A stretch of DNA of 64,000 nucleotides from Pyxidicoccus xibeiensis (GTDB lineage Bacteria; Myxococcota; Myxococcia; Myxococcales; Myxococcaceae), in the NCBI RefSeq assembly GCF_024198175.1, contig NZ_JAJVKV010000003.1:186001-250000 (forward strand), read 5' to 3'. This document shows positions 26,335-35,339 of this stretch, piece by piece. The notes under the pieces are model-generated. The model searched no databases. It had not been told where the DNA came from and worked only from the letters and a program-made list of their open reading frames with translations. A program made the position numbers and the translations under genes. Position 1 is the first letter of the stretch. Every line of letters starts with the position of its first letter.

Positions 26335-26513
26335 GGCGGCCTCCTGCCGGTTGCAGGGGCCAGAACCTAGGTGACAGGCCGTGCGAGCCAATCGGCCCCA
26401 GGGCTGGGAAAGCGTCGTATTTCCGGGGTGGGACTGTCACCGGCAGACGACAGACACCGCACTCCCGCACGGATAGGCGAGGAGCCTCCCACGTTCGGGC
26501 CGAGGAGGCTCTC

Positions 26514-27914
26514 ATGAGGCACTGGCGTCCACTCACCCTGGTGCTCGCGCTGCTCTCCGGTTGCGCCACGCCCGGTCCCCAGCCTCCGCCCCAGGAGCCG
26601 CCCCCGGCCCCCTGCGGGCGCACCGCGCTCCGGGTGGGCCCCGCCCCCGCGCAGTCCGACACGGGGACGCTGGAGGTGGCGCCCGGCGACCGCGCCCTCT
26701 TCTTCATCGCGGAGCCGGGCACGAGCCTCTGGGCCACCACCGGCACCCGGAAGCCGGGGTGCTGCGTCGTGCGGGACTTCCCTCCCGGACCGACGGGGAT
26801 GGGCCCGGCGGAGCCCATCCCGGTGGGCGACAGGGTCTTCTTCGCGGCCGAGGACCCGGAGCATGGCCGCGAGCTGTGGGTGAGCGACGGCACCGCGGAG
26901 GGCACCCGACAGGTGAAGGACCTCTGGCCCGGCACCACCGGCTCGGAGCCGCAGTCGCTCTTCGAGTCCGGAGGCCGGCTCTACTTCGCCGCGAGCGACC
27001 CGGAGCACGGGCGCGAGCTGTGGCGCAGCGATGGCACGCCCGAAGGCACCGTCCTGGTCCAGGACTTCGACCCGGGCGCCGAGGGCACCTCGCCCGACCG
27101 GATGACCCGAGGTGAAGAGGGCGCGCTCTACTTCCTCGCGCACCTGCAGGGGCTCTCCACCGTGCTGATGCGGAGCAACGAAGGGGCCCGGGCCGTCGAG
27201 CTCTCCCGTGTCCCGGCCGAAGGCGGCATCCTGGACCCGCTGGCGCCGGTGGGCCGCCGCCTGTTCTTCGTCATGGGCCACCTGCATGACCCGATGGTCC
27301 ACCTGATGGTGACGGACGGCGGTGCCCCCGTGCTCGTGGGTGAGTTCGCGCAGGTGCACGGAGGCGTGGCCCTGGGCGGGCAGCTCTACTTCAGCGCCAC
27401 CTCCGGCCATGAGGGCACCGACGCGGAGTTGTGGCGCAGTGACGGCACGCGGGAGGGGACGCGGCGGGTGAAGGACCTCCGGCCGGGCGAAGCGGGCTCC
27501 CTGCCCGGCGACTTCACCGTCCTGGGCTCCCGCCTCTTCTTCACCGCGGACGATGGCACGCACGGGCGCGAATTGTGGGTGAGTGATGGCACGGACGCGG
27601 GCACCCACCTCTTCGCGGACCTCGCCCCCGGCGCGGCCAGCGCGGCCCCCGAGGCGCTGACGGCGCTCCAGGGCCACCTGTTCTTCAGCGCCGAAACGCC
27701 GGGGCGAGGCCGTGAGGCCTGGGTGAGCAACGGCACGGCAAGGGGAACGGTGGCGCTCGACGAATTGGCGCCCGGCGACCGGGCCTCGGACCCGAAAGGC
27801 TTCGTCCACGCCGCCGGGGAGGTCTTCTTCACCGCCGGGGATGGCACCGGCGCCCGGGCGCTGTGGGCCCTGCCGGTGCGGCCCGAGGGCCCCTGCGGCA
27901 CGTCGCCGAAGTAG
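26514..27914 (+). CDS. ELWxSDGT-repeat lipoprotein
   Basis: 466 residues; ATG 26514 follows CGAGGAGG. Lipoprotein signal LTLVLALLSGC|ATP, then a Pro-rich stretch. The body is repeats of about 48 residues with the motif GRELWVSDGTxxGTxxVKDLxPG and FFAAEDPEHG or FFTADDGTHG. This ELWxSDGT family is common in myxobacterial and other secreted proteins and is thought to form a beta-propeller; no enzymatic motif is present. It is divergent from the copper radical oxidase with 179 nt between starts, so the two might share control. Confidence 0.8.
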   Translation: MRHWRPLTLVLALLSGCATPGPQPPPQEPPPAPCGRTALRVGPAPAQSDTGTLEVAPGDRALFFIAEPGTSLWATTGTRKPGCCVVRDFPPGPTGMGPAEPIPVGDRVFFAAEDPEHGRELWVSDGTAEGTRQVKDLWPGTTGSEPQSLFESGGRLYFAASDPEHGRELWRSDGTPEGTVLVQDFDPGAEGTSPDRMTRGEEGALYFLAHLQGLSTVLMRSNEGARAVELSRVPAEGGILDPLAPVGRRLFFVMGHLHDPMVHLMVTDGGAPVLVGEFAQVHGGVALGGQLYFSATSGHEGTDAELWRSDGTREGTRRVKDLRPGEAGSLPGDFTVLGSRLFFTADDGTHGRELWVSDGTDAGTHLFADLAPGAASAAPEALTALQGHLFFSAETPGRGREAWVSNGTARGTVALDELAPGDRASDPKGFVHAAGEVFFTAGDGTGARALWALPVRPEGPCGTSPK

Positions 27915-28234
27915 CTGGAACTTCTACGACGTGCGGCATCCCGGGGACCTCCGCCTCGGACAAACCTCACGAGGTTCCACAGCGTCTTCGCTCCAGGCGC
28001 TCTTTCAGGGCCCCACCCGGCAATGACTCGCCGGCCTCGTCCCGTGCGTCCTGAGCCGGCCCGCTCGCTGCTCGCTGGTGCCCGTTCGCTGCACGTGCGT
28101 CCCCACCGGCTGAAAACTCCTCCCGCGCAGTGCGCGCGCGGGCACTGTGTCTCCCGCAGCCACTGTGTCCCGAAGGCCCTCGTGCCGCGCAAGTCGTCAG
28201 CTCAGGGGAAGTTCGCCTCCAATGAGGAGCAAGC
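27915..28234. other. Intergenic region containing a short inverted copy of a serine hydrolase segment
   Basis: 320 nt. Positions 27991-28040 on the minus strand match 28431-28480 on the plus strand at about 42 of 50 bases. In translation, ESLPGGALKERLE mirrors QPLPGWSLKERME of the downstream hydrolase. This is a decayed paralogue fragment in opposite orientation. The rest should hold the promoter of the gene at 28235. Confidence 0.55.
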
Positions 28235-29830
28235 ATGGACGTCGTGATGCACTGCCGGGGTATGCGCAGCACCAGGACGGACGCCACCGTCGCCGGGCCT
28301 CGCCAGAAGCTCCCGCGGTATCGCGCCGCCATGTGGGCCGTCATGCTGGTCTCCAGCAGCGCCTTCGCCGCCAACACGCGGCCGCCGAACGTGCTGGCCG
28401 CGCTCGACCACGGGCTGCGCCCGTCCACGCTCGAGGCAGGCCAGCCATTGCCGGGTTGGTCCCTGAAGGAGCGCATGGAGCACTACCACGTCCCCGGCGT
28501 CGCCATCGCCATCATCCAGGACGGCAAGGTCTTGCAGGCCGCCGGCTTCGGCGTGCGCGAGGCCGGTACCCAGGATGCGGTGGACGGCGACACGCTCTTC
28601 TCGGTGGGCTCGGTCAGCAAGATGGTCGCGGCCGCCACCACGCTGCGCCAGGTCGCCGCGGGCAAGCTGGACCTGGATCGCGACGTCAACACGTACCTGA
28701 CCTCGTGGCGAGTGCCCGGGGCGCCCACGCTCGCCCAGGACACGCTCACCTTGCGCATGCTGCTGTCGCACACCTCCGGCCTGACGGTGTGGGGCTTCGA
28801 GGACTACCAGCCTGGAGAGAAGCTGCCGACCCTCGTGCAGACCCTCGACGGCGTGAAGCCGGCCAAGAACGAGCCCGTCCGCATCGACTTCGAGCCCGGC
28901 ACCCGCATGCGCTACTCCGGAGGTGGCATCACCGTCGAGCAGCTGGTGCTGGAGAACGCCACGCGCAAGCCCCTGGAGGCGCTCGCCCGCGCCGAGGTGT
29001 TCCAGCCCATCGGGATGCGCCGCAGCACCTTCGTCAATCCGCTGCCGGCCAGGCCAGGCAACATCGCCAAGGCGCACGACAAGGACGGCGCGCGCGCCGC
29101 GTTGCCTCGCGGCTGGGAGGCCTTCCCGGAGCAGGCGGCGTCGGGCCTGTGGACCAGCGCCAATGACCTGGGGGCCTTTGTCGCCGCGTTGATTGGCAGC
29201 TACCAGGGCAGGAGCCCGTTCCTTCCGCGGCCACTCGCCATCCAGATGATGACGGAGGTGTCGCCGAGCTTTCACGGCCTCGGGCCCCGCCTGGAGGGTG
29301 AAGGGCAGAGCCGCGTCTTCCACCACGCCGGGACCAACGACAGCTACCGCGCGTGGATAGAAGGCTACCTGGAGAGCGGCGACGGAATGGTCATCCTCAC
29401 CAACGGTACCAACGGCAACATGCTGAGGATGGAGATCCGCAACGCGCTGTCGGACGCGCTCGGCCGTGGCGTCAATCCGTTGGTGCGCACGGTGACCCTG
29501 CCCCCTGCAGTGATGTCCGGCTACACCGGGACCTATCGCCTGGACAAGAGCGTGCCGAGCGAGGTGGCCGGCAACCTCGCGGGCCACTTCGAATCCGACA
29601 CGCTCGACGTCCGCATCGCCGACGGACGGCTGACGGCGAGCGAGGCCAAGGGAGACCCGCTGACACTCCAACCGCTGACGCCGACCCGCTTCATCGGCCC
29701 GGGAGACTTCGGCCAGCTGCGCTGCGAGTTCCTTCGCAACGCCCGTGGCACGGTGAGCGCGCTGGTGGTGGAGCGCGGCGGAGGGAGGCTCTACTTCCGC
29801 CGCGAGGCCGGGCCCGTGGTGACGCAGTAG
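28235..29830 (+). CDS. Secreted class-C beta-lactamase-fold serine hydrolase
   Basis: 531 residues; ATG 28235 follows GAGGAG; a hydrophobic export segment (WAVMLVSSSAFA) is near residue 35. Catalytic motifs: Ser-x-x-Lys in FSVGSVSKMVAAATTLRQVA (near 130), the Tyr-Ser-Gly of RMRYSGGGITVEQL, and HHAGTNDSYRAWIEGY for the third motif. The C-terminal 130 residues form a lipocalin-like domain common in this family. Members include D-aminopeptidases, esterases and PBP4*-like proteins, so this need not confer drug resistance. The substrate is unknown. No regulator is adjacent. Confidence 0.88.
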   Translation: MDVVMHCRGMRSTRTDATVAGPRQKLPRYRAAMWAVMLVSSSAFAANTRPPNVLAALDHGLRPSTLEAGQPLPGWSLKERMEHYHVPGVAIAIIQDGKVLQAAGFGVREAGTQDAVDGDTLFSVGSVSKMVAAATTLRQVAAGKLDLDRDVNTYLTSWRVPGAPTLAQDTLTLRMLLSHTSGLTVWGFEDYQPGEKLPTLVQTLDGVKPAKNEPVRIDFEPGTRMRYSGGGITVEQLVLENATRKPLEALARAEVFQPIGMRRSTFVNPLPARPGNIAKAHDKDGARAALPRGWEAFPEQAASGLWTSANDLGAFVAALIGSYQGRSPFLPRPLAIQMMTEVSPSFHGLGPRLEGEGQSRVFHHAGTNDSYRAWIEGYLESGDGMVILTNGTNGNMLRMEIRNALSDALGRGVNPLVRTVTLPPAVMSGYTGTYRLDKSVPSEVAGNLAGHFESDTLDVRIADGRLTASEAKGDPLTLQPLTPTRFIGPGDFGQLRCEFLRNARGTVSALVVERGGGRLYFRREAGPVVTQ

Positions 29831-29868
29831 ATTCGGAGCGGACGCGGTCTCGCCAGGGACGCCCCTGC

Positions 29869-30312
29869 TCACTCCATCGGGAGGCTGCAGGGGAGTCCGC
29901 GGTAGGTGACGGCGGAGACGGCGCCGTTGGCATCCACCGCGTAGGCCTCCATCTTGAGAGACCAGAAGTACTCCTGCCCACGGCTTCCGGTGCGGGGGCA
30001 GTAGAACCACTCGGTGCTGGAGCCTGCATACCAACCGCTGACGATGGTGGTGCCGTCCCAGGCGCGCTGCTCGGTGCTCTGCCAGTAGTACGTGAACGGC
30101 GGAGTGCCGGCGCTGACGGTGTTCGTGACGGAGGTGTCTCCCGTGATGGAGTCACGGATGGGGAGCGACAGGGAGGACGTCAGCGACTGCTCTGTGGCGC
30201 CGTACTCGGGGGCGGACCCCTCCTCCAGCTGCGGAGCACCGCACGCGAGCAGCGACGCACTGAACACGAAGAGGAGCGTCTTGCGGGACTGACGGGACAC
30301 GGCCTTCACCAT
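29869..30312 (-). CDS. Small hypothetical lipoprotein
   Basis: 147 residues; ATG 30312 with AGGAG upstream. The lipoprotein signal ends LLFVFSASLLAC|GAP. The mature part contains GTPPFTYYWQSTEQRAWDGT then WYAGSSTEWFYCPRTGSRGQ and AYAVDANGAVSAV, resembling the Ig/PKD-like stubs seen on many myxobacterial lipoproteins. I do not recognise a family. It converges with the serine hydrolase gene, 38 nt away. Confidence 0.7.
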   Translation of the reverse strand: MVKAVSRQSRKTLLFVFSASLLACGAPQLEEGSAPEYGATEQSLTSSLSLPIRDSITGDTSVTNTVSAGTPPFTYYWQSTEQRAWDGTTIVSGWYAGSSTEWFYCPRTGSRGQEYFWSLKMEAYAVDANGAVSAVTYRGLPCSLPME

Positions 30313-30524
30313 GGTGGGTTCTCCTGGGGGGAACGGCGGAACACGGCGGCGTGGCGGCCATGCGGGCTGCCAGGGTCGGAATGTCTCATACCTGCTCCCA
30401 GGGATTCGACTCCCCACCCGGTGAGGAGGTCTTGGAGGTCCTATGGCTCCACGGGGCTGCCGTCCCGCTCATGCAGCTCGGAGGGTGGGAGCTCGAGGTC
30501 CCCGCCCGAACAGGCGCGCGGCGC

Positions 30525-31508
30525 TCACTCCGGCCTGGGCGTGTCCGGCTGGCCCTTCCACAGGAACGGACCCACGTCCCTGAATCTGCCGTTCTTCCAC
30601 TTCAGGATGCGCTCCGGCCGCTCCGGACGGTCCCGACTGTTGCCGAAGACGATTTCCGGAATGGAGTCGCCATCCACGTCCTTCACGCTGCCCATCTCGC
30701 AGAAGCCGATGGCGCACCCGTTGCTCCACTCCTCGGTCGTGAGCCGCTTCTGCTTCACGACGTCGTAGACGCGGAGGGAGACGTTGGTCGACCCCTCCTC
30801 CGAGTAGCTGTGCTCCACGGCGATGAGGCCCGGGCCGAGCGCATGCACGCACGTCGTGTCGCTCTTCTCACAGGAAATCTTGTCGGTGATTTCGGGCCCG
30901 TTCCCGGGGCACATCGACAGGATGAGCTTCTTGGTGGCGCGCTCCCGCTCGCACGCGCGCGTCTGGGCCATGATGAGGACGTCGTTCTTGTCGAGGAGCC
31001 AGTCGACACCTTCCCTGTCATGGTCCGTGCATTCGCTCGAGGTGACCCGCCCCTTCCAGTTGTACTCGCACGCGGGTGCTCCTCCCTTGTCCAGGGCGTC
31101 ATCGAAATTCGGAAGGGCCGGTGCCGCCGCCGTGGCCGTGCGCTTCGGGCAGCTGGTGGGCTCCACGCCGGTGACCTTGCGCTCGTAGGCGCCGGGGAAG
31201 ACCTTTTTCAGCTCCTCGAGGACTCCGACCGCCGCGTCCGGCGCACAGAAGCCGGCGATGAGGATGGTGAAGCCGGGGCGGAGCCCCGGGTAGGCGTCAC
31301 TGCGCACCACCTGGGGAAACCCGGGCGCGAAGGTCAGCCCGTACGGCGCGGCCGAGAGCTTCGCCTGAGCCTCCTTCAACAGCGTGGGGCCTCGGGCCGC
31401 ATCGGCATCTCCCGTCAGGATGAGGACGGAGGAAGGGCCAGGCTGGGCCTGGGTGATGGAGGACAACAGCAATGCGACGAGCGGCAGGAGGGAGCGCATG
31501 GCCCGCAT
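30525..31508 (-). CDS. Hypothetical exported protein
   Basis: 327 residues with signal peptide SLLPLVALLLSSITQA. The N-terminal domain (SSVLILTGDADAARGPTLLK ... YPGLRPGFTILIAGFCAPD) looks like an SPOR-like or similar small alpha/beta fold. The middle has several Cys residues (CPKRT, ACEYNWKG, SSECTDHD). The C-terminus has a repeat-like motif MGSVKDVDGDSIPEIVFGNS, an FG-GAP-like calcium loop. Function unknown. A second ATG three codons in may be the real start. Confidence 0.65.
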   Translation of the reverse strand: MRAMRSLLPLVALLLSSITQAQPGPSSVLILTGDADAARGPTLLKEAQAKLSAAPYGLTFAPGFPQVVRSDAYPGLRPGFTILIAGFCAPDAAVGVLEELKKVFPGAYERKVTGVEPTSCPKRTATAAAPALPNFDDALDKGGAPACEYNWKGRVTSSECTDHDREGVDWLLDKNDVLIMAQTRACERERATKKLILSMCPGNGPEITDKISCEKSDTTCVHALGPGLIAVEHSYSEEGSTNVSLRVYDVVKQKRLTTEEWSNGCAIGFCEMGSVKDVDGDSIPEIVFGNSRDRPERPERILKWKNGRFRDVGPFLWKGQPDTPRPE

Positions 31509-31597
31509 CCTGACGACGCCCGGAGCCGTGGCTCAAGCGTCTGCCGGTGTTCCCCGTGCCGCGCCCCGCCTGAGAGCGCAGACGGGCCGGGCCGGAG

Positions 31598-31639
31598 GTG
31601 GGCACCCGTGGAAGGAATGTTCGTTCCACGGGCGCCCAC
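31598..31639. repeat. 16-bp inverted repeat (hairpin)
   Basis: Arms GTGGGCACCCGTGGAA and TTCCACGGGCGCCCAC pair with one G.T, loop of 10 nt. It sits 90 nt upstream of the exported-protein start and 100 nt before a transposase relic. It could be a terminator left from a lost gene or a mobile-element end; no T-tract follows. Confidence 0.5.
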
Positions 31640-31738
31640 TCCCCGCGCGCCTTCTGCAGCCCGCGCAGCAGCAGTTGCCGGAAGCCTCGCGCCTGTTTGA
31701 TTTGGCCGAAGGAAGGGCGTCGGCCCGGGTGGCTCGTC

Positions 31739-31985
31739 GTCTTTCCTGGAGAACCACGGCGAACGAATGCACTACGCCGACGCCCGTGCCGCCGGTCTGC
31801 CTATCGGCAGCGGCAACGTGGAGGCCACCTGCAAGTCGCTCGGGACGCTGCGCATGAAGCGCCCCGGCAGCCGCTGGAAGGAGCAGTCCGGTCAGGAGGT
31901 GCTCGACCTCCATTCCCTGGTGCTCTCCGAGCGCTGGGACGCCGCCATGGACCTCACGCTCGCCCTCCCTGCGCGCTCAGGTCTA
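31739..31985 (+). pseudogene. Transposase C-terminal fragment (ISKra4-like)
   Basis: The frame reads FLENHGERMHYADARAAGLP then IGSGNVEATCKSLGTLRMKR and PGSRWKEQSGQEVLDLHSLV. The block GLPIGSGxVEAxCK plus KRPGxRWK is the conserved C-terminal end of ISKra4-type transposases. The rest of the gene and both terminal inverted repeats are missing, so this is a dead remnant. It ends just before the DUF4253 lipoprotein gene. Confidence 0.65.
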
Positions 31986-32031
31986 CCGGGCTGCGTCAAG
32001 CCTTCTGAGGGTTGTTGCAGGTGTATCCGTC

Positions 32032-33639
32032 ATGCTTGAGTGGAACAGCATGCGGACATTCCTCCGGAGGCACACGGCCGCCGCGCTCGCGGTGGGGTTG
32101 AGCCTCCTCCTTTTCGGATGCACCATCGTGAGCACCCAGGGTTCGAAGACGTCCGGCAGTCCCCCTGAAGCCCCGCGGTACCCGCAGGGGGTGGAGGCCG
32201 CCATCGAGGCGGCGCTCATCCTCGCCGCGCTGGGCCCGGCGCAGGGGTCCGATGAAGAGCTCCTGGCCCGGCACCGGCTGGCAGTCCCGTACAACGAGCT
32301 CGCGCTGCTCCGGCGCTACACGCTAGGGGGCGAGGGCCCCGAGGCAATCTCCACGTGGGAGGCCGAGTGGATGCTGGAGCTGACGTACTTCGCGCCCGGC
32401 GACCCTGTGGAGCTCATCGTGGACGTCGCGCGCCTGCCGCACCTGCTCGTCCGCCTCGCGGACCCGGAGGCCCGGGTGCTGTCGCGCGCGGCCGCCGTCG
32501 TGGGCGTGGACGAGGCCGAGCTGCGCACGGCGCTCCGGCGCTCCGGCCTGGACCTGGAGGCGCGCACGCTGAAGCGCCACCCGTGGACCCGGATGCCGAT
32601 AGCGCGGGACAGGTCGTGGACGAGCGTGAAGGTGGTGGAGACAGTCAAGGACCCGCGCCTGCAATTGTCGCTGCGCGAGGCCCGGCTGCTGGACCCGTCG
32701 CTCACGGTGGGGGCCGAGGTGGAGATGCCGGACACCGAGGAGGCGCTCAGCGACATCCTCGAGGACCTGCCTCCCCAGGCGTTGCGGCCGCGCTTCTACC
32801 AGCCCTCGCTGGACGTCGAGCGCTTCGAGGGCCTGCGCGGGATTGTCCCCGAGGTGCCCACGCCCGAGCCGCTGAAGGGGCTGGACCTGGGGCCGCTGCA
32901 TGCGCTCTATCCAGAGGGCTACGGCGTCCTCTACGCGGACGTGCCCGGCGAGAAGGCGGAGCGGCTGTGGCGCACGCTGGATGCCCAGGCCTCCCGCACC
33001 GGCTACCGCCCCGTGCTCCTCGGCGGGGACGAAGGCAAATTGAGGGAGGCGCACCTCGCCTGGTCGGAGGAGCGGAAGAATCGCCCGAAGCTGCCCCGGC
33101 CCGACAACCACATCGGCCTGCCCATGTGGGCGGACCCGGTGGAGGACCCTCCCTCGAATGTGGCGCTCGCCGAGCGCGTGGACGTGGAGGCCCTGATTGC
33201 GAAGGCCCGCGCCGCGCCGCGGAGCGACATGGGCGAAGACGAGGACGAGGCGCAAGGTGTCCGCACGTCGCTCGGTGCGGTGGTGGAGCCGCTGTCCCGC
33301 AAGCCCTACGGGAGGGTGCGCATCGCGCTCGTGCCCACGGATGCGGCGTGGAAGACGGTGGCCTTCCTGCCCATCCTCCTGCAGGCCGGAGAGTCCACTC
33401 CGTCCCTGGTGAAGGTGACGGCGATGGCGCGTCGCTGGGAGGAGCGCTACGGCGCCCGCGTCGCCTCCGTCACTCCCGGCACCGTCGAGTGGGTGGTGGA
33501 CCGGCTTCCGAAGGACCGGGACGCCGCGCTGGCCCTCGCGTACGAGCACCTGGCGCTGGTGCCCTCGAATCTGGGCACGGCCGAGCAGGAGGCTGCCGCG
33601 CTGCTGGAGTCGACCACCTGGCACCTCTGGTGGGACTGA
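32032..33639 (+). CDS. DUF4253 lipoprotein
   Basis: 535 residues; ATG 32032 or ATG 32050. Lipoprotein signal AVGLSLLLFGC|TIV. The middle part includes WTRMPIARDRSWTSVKVVET and a charged MGEDEDEAQG loop. The last 110 residues match DUF4253: RIALVPTDAAWKTVAFLPIL then RRWEERYGARVASVTPGTVE, ALALAYEHLALVP and the terminal TTWHLWWD. The fold is thought to be SUKH-like or related to immunity proteins; attachment to a lipoprotein of this length is unusual. No toxin gene flanks it. Confidence 0.75.
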   Translation: MLEWNSMRTFLRRHTAAALAVGLSLLLFGCTIVSTQGSKTSGSPPEAPRYPQGVEAAIEAALILAALGPAQGSDEELLARHRLAVPYNELALLRRYTLGGEGPEAISTWEAEWMLELTYFAPGDPVELIVDVARLPHLLVRLADPEARVLSRAAAVVGVDEAELRTALRRSGLDLEARTLKRHPWTRMPIARDRSWTSVKVVETVKDPRLQLSLREARLLDPSLTVGAEVEMPDTEEALSDILEDLPPQALRPRFYQPSLDVERFEGLRGIVPEVPTPEPLKGLDLGPLHALYPEGYGVLYADVPGEKAERLWRTLDAQASRTGYRPVLLGGDEGKLREAHLAWSEERKNRPKLPRPDNHIGLPMWADPVEDPPSNVALAERVDVEALIAKARAAPRSDMGEDEDEAQGVRTSLGAVVEPLSRKPYGRVRIALVPTDAAWKTVAFLPILLQAGESTPSLVKVTAMARRWEERYGARVASVTPGTVEWVVDRLPKDRDAALALAYEHLALVPSNLGTAEQEAAALLESTTWHLWWD

Positions 33640-33948
33640 GGCGCGCGGCGGAGAGGGCCAGCCCCAGCACCGCCAGGGGTGACGTGGTGGTTCGCGAAGA
33701 GGGCCTTCGTCAGCCCCTTGGCGATGTCCCGCGCCGCCTGCTCCGCGAGGTCCTCGCGGCCCGGTGCTGGAGATTTGCCTCGACAAACAATCAGGTCTGA
33801 CGAGCTGCCCGCGAATTAAACGCATGACTTTCGGCCGCGCCGGCTCATCACTTTCGACGGTCGGGCTCCGCCGCGCAGCCGATGCGCGGCTGGGCCCGGT
33901 TCCGTCGAGTCTGGCACGTCGGGTACTCACAATCACTGGAGGGGAAAG
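33640..33948. other. Intergenic, possible minus-strand relic
   Basis: 309 nt. On the minus strand, 33655-33775 reads REDLAEQAARDIAKGLTKAL then FANHH, which looks protein-like but has no start and quickly decays. The remainder is upstream sequence of the gene at 33949. No RNA or promoter is recognisable with confidence. Confidence 0.3.
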
Positions 33949-34744
33949 ATGCGAATTCGTGCATTGGTGTTTCGTAGCGTGTGGAGTGCGGCCCTGGCCG
34001 GGACGGTGCGGGGGCGAGACTGACGCCAACCGTGAGGAACTGAAGTCGTCGGAATCGGCATCCGAGGCTGTGTTCGAAGGCTTCTCGCCATCCACTGACG
34101 CCCCGGGAGACTTCGGGCAGTCGCCGGAGCAAGGCGTTCACGCGGCAGGCCTGTCCTGTCCGAGCGGCACCGCGAGTTGGAGCCAGCAGCAGTGGGCGGC
34201 CTGGAACTCCAATGTGAACACTGTGGGGACCTACTCCTGCAGCGGGAATGTTTTCGCGACCAGTGATGGTTCCAACGTTTCCGTCATGGCGGCAGGCGGT
34301 GAGCGCAGCGGCACAGCCCAGCTTCGCTGCAGCAATGGCACGTGGCTGTGGGTGAGCGGCACCTGCGACGGCAAGGTCGTCAACACCACGGTCGCCACGG
34401 GGCACACCATGGTGTGCTCCCACTCGGACCCCGTGCGGAGCAAGTGGATCGGCTGGTACGTGGCCGCTCTCAAGCGCTGCGCGGATTCCGGCGGACTCGA
34501 GTGGTGGGTTGCTCAGTACAACAGCAACAACGGTTGCCTGGCGTCCACCAACTACGATGGCTACGGCTCCAAGGACGCCTGCTTCCGCGCGAATTTCCAG
34601 ATCTCCGCAGGCTCCTCGTACACCGAAGCCCAATCGACCGGTCGCATCGCCGCGCAGGACGAGTACAACATTTGCGGTCCGCGCGGCGCGTATCCCTGGA
34701 ACAACATCTTCGGCGACGGAATGAAGTGCAAGTACCGGCCCTGA
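33949..34744 (+). pseudogene. Lipoprotein gene with frameshift inside the signal peptide
   Basis: A strong ribosome site GGAGGGG precedes ATG 33949, which starts MRIRALVFRSVWSAALAG, a good signal peptide. That frame stops at 34020. The lipobox and mature protein continue in the next frame: CGGETDANREELKSSESASE then about 240 residues to 34744, including WVSGTCDGKVVNTTVATGHT, KWIGWYVAALKRCADSGGLE and NICGPRGAYPWNNIFGDG. A one-base indel near 34008 explains this. Either the gene was recently silenced, or it is a sequencing error, or the frame changes in a programmed way. Mature domain: Cys-rich, family not recognised. Confidence 0.65.
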
Positions 34745-35038
34745 GCTGAGCTAGCATGCCGTCTCGAGGTGTGAGCCGGCATTCGCTTTCTGCTGGCTCG
34801 CATCCCTTGGCGAGCATCCAGGCGTGTGCGGCTGGCGCACAGCTCGGGGGCTCCCGTCAGCGGCCCTCCTCGGCACCTCCGCTCCAGCACTCACCCTCCA
34901 CCTGGCCTCCATCCTGCCATGCACCTGCAACAGGCCCACGCAGTGGCCGAGCCCGAGCGGGGGCAAGGTTTTCGAGGACGAGGCCCCGGCGTCAGAGCGG
35001 CTGCTCAACCGACGCTGAGCCCGGCTCTCCGGCGCCGC
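34745..35038. other. Intergenic, no recognisable gene
   Basis: 294 nt. Short open frames on both strands; one plus-strand stretch near 34950-35018 (SGGKVFEDEAPASERLLNRR) is protein-like but isolated. Nothing else is supported. Confidence 0.3.
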
Positions 35039-35245
35039 TCAGCGCGTGGGCAACTCGCGGAAGGTGATGCCGTCCAGTTCCAGCCGGCGCACCGCCTCCA
35101 TGAAGCGCTCGGTGCCGATGCTCATCGTCGCGAAGTTGCCCACCCGGAACAGGTCCAGGTCCGTGGGGAGTGAGGCCGCGTCGAGGATGGGCTCGTCGGG
35201 TCGCTGGAACCCGCGTCGGCCTGAGGCTGCGCGGCATCCCCTGAG
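35039..35245 (-). pseudogene. C-terminal fragment of a double-CXXCG (SitI6-type) protein
   Basis: Minus-strand frame GFQRPDEPILDAASLPTDLD then LFRVGNFATMSIGTERFMEA and VRRLELDGITFRELPTR, stop at 35039. From memory this is the characteristic C-terminus of the myxobacterial double-CXXCG motif family, which includes SitI6 immunity proteins that neutralise SitA6 exchange toxins. The N-terminal part with both CXXCG pairs is absent. It is a relic of an orphan immunity gene; no sitA toxin is visible. Confidence 0.6.
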
Positions 35246-35339
35246 AAAATAGAAATCCACCCTCGCTGCTTTCGTCGGGCCGCTCGGCGACTTGTAAAGC
35301 CGGCGCGTAGCACCAGGCCAGCAGGGAGCAGACACACAC

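Noticed and set aside
28235..29830. Antibiotic-resistance beta-lactamase
   Set aside because: The fold and motifs fit the broad class-C serine hydrolase family with a lipocalin-like tail; nothing points to drug hydrolysis.
33910..33926. Sigma-54 promoter (TGGCAC at 33912)
   Set aside because: The -12 element is GTAC instead of TTGC, too poor to claim.
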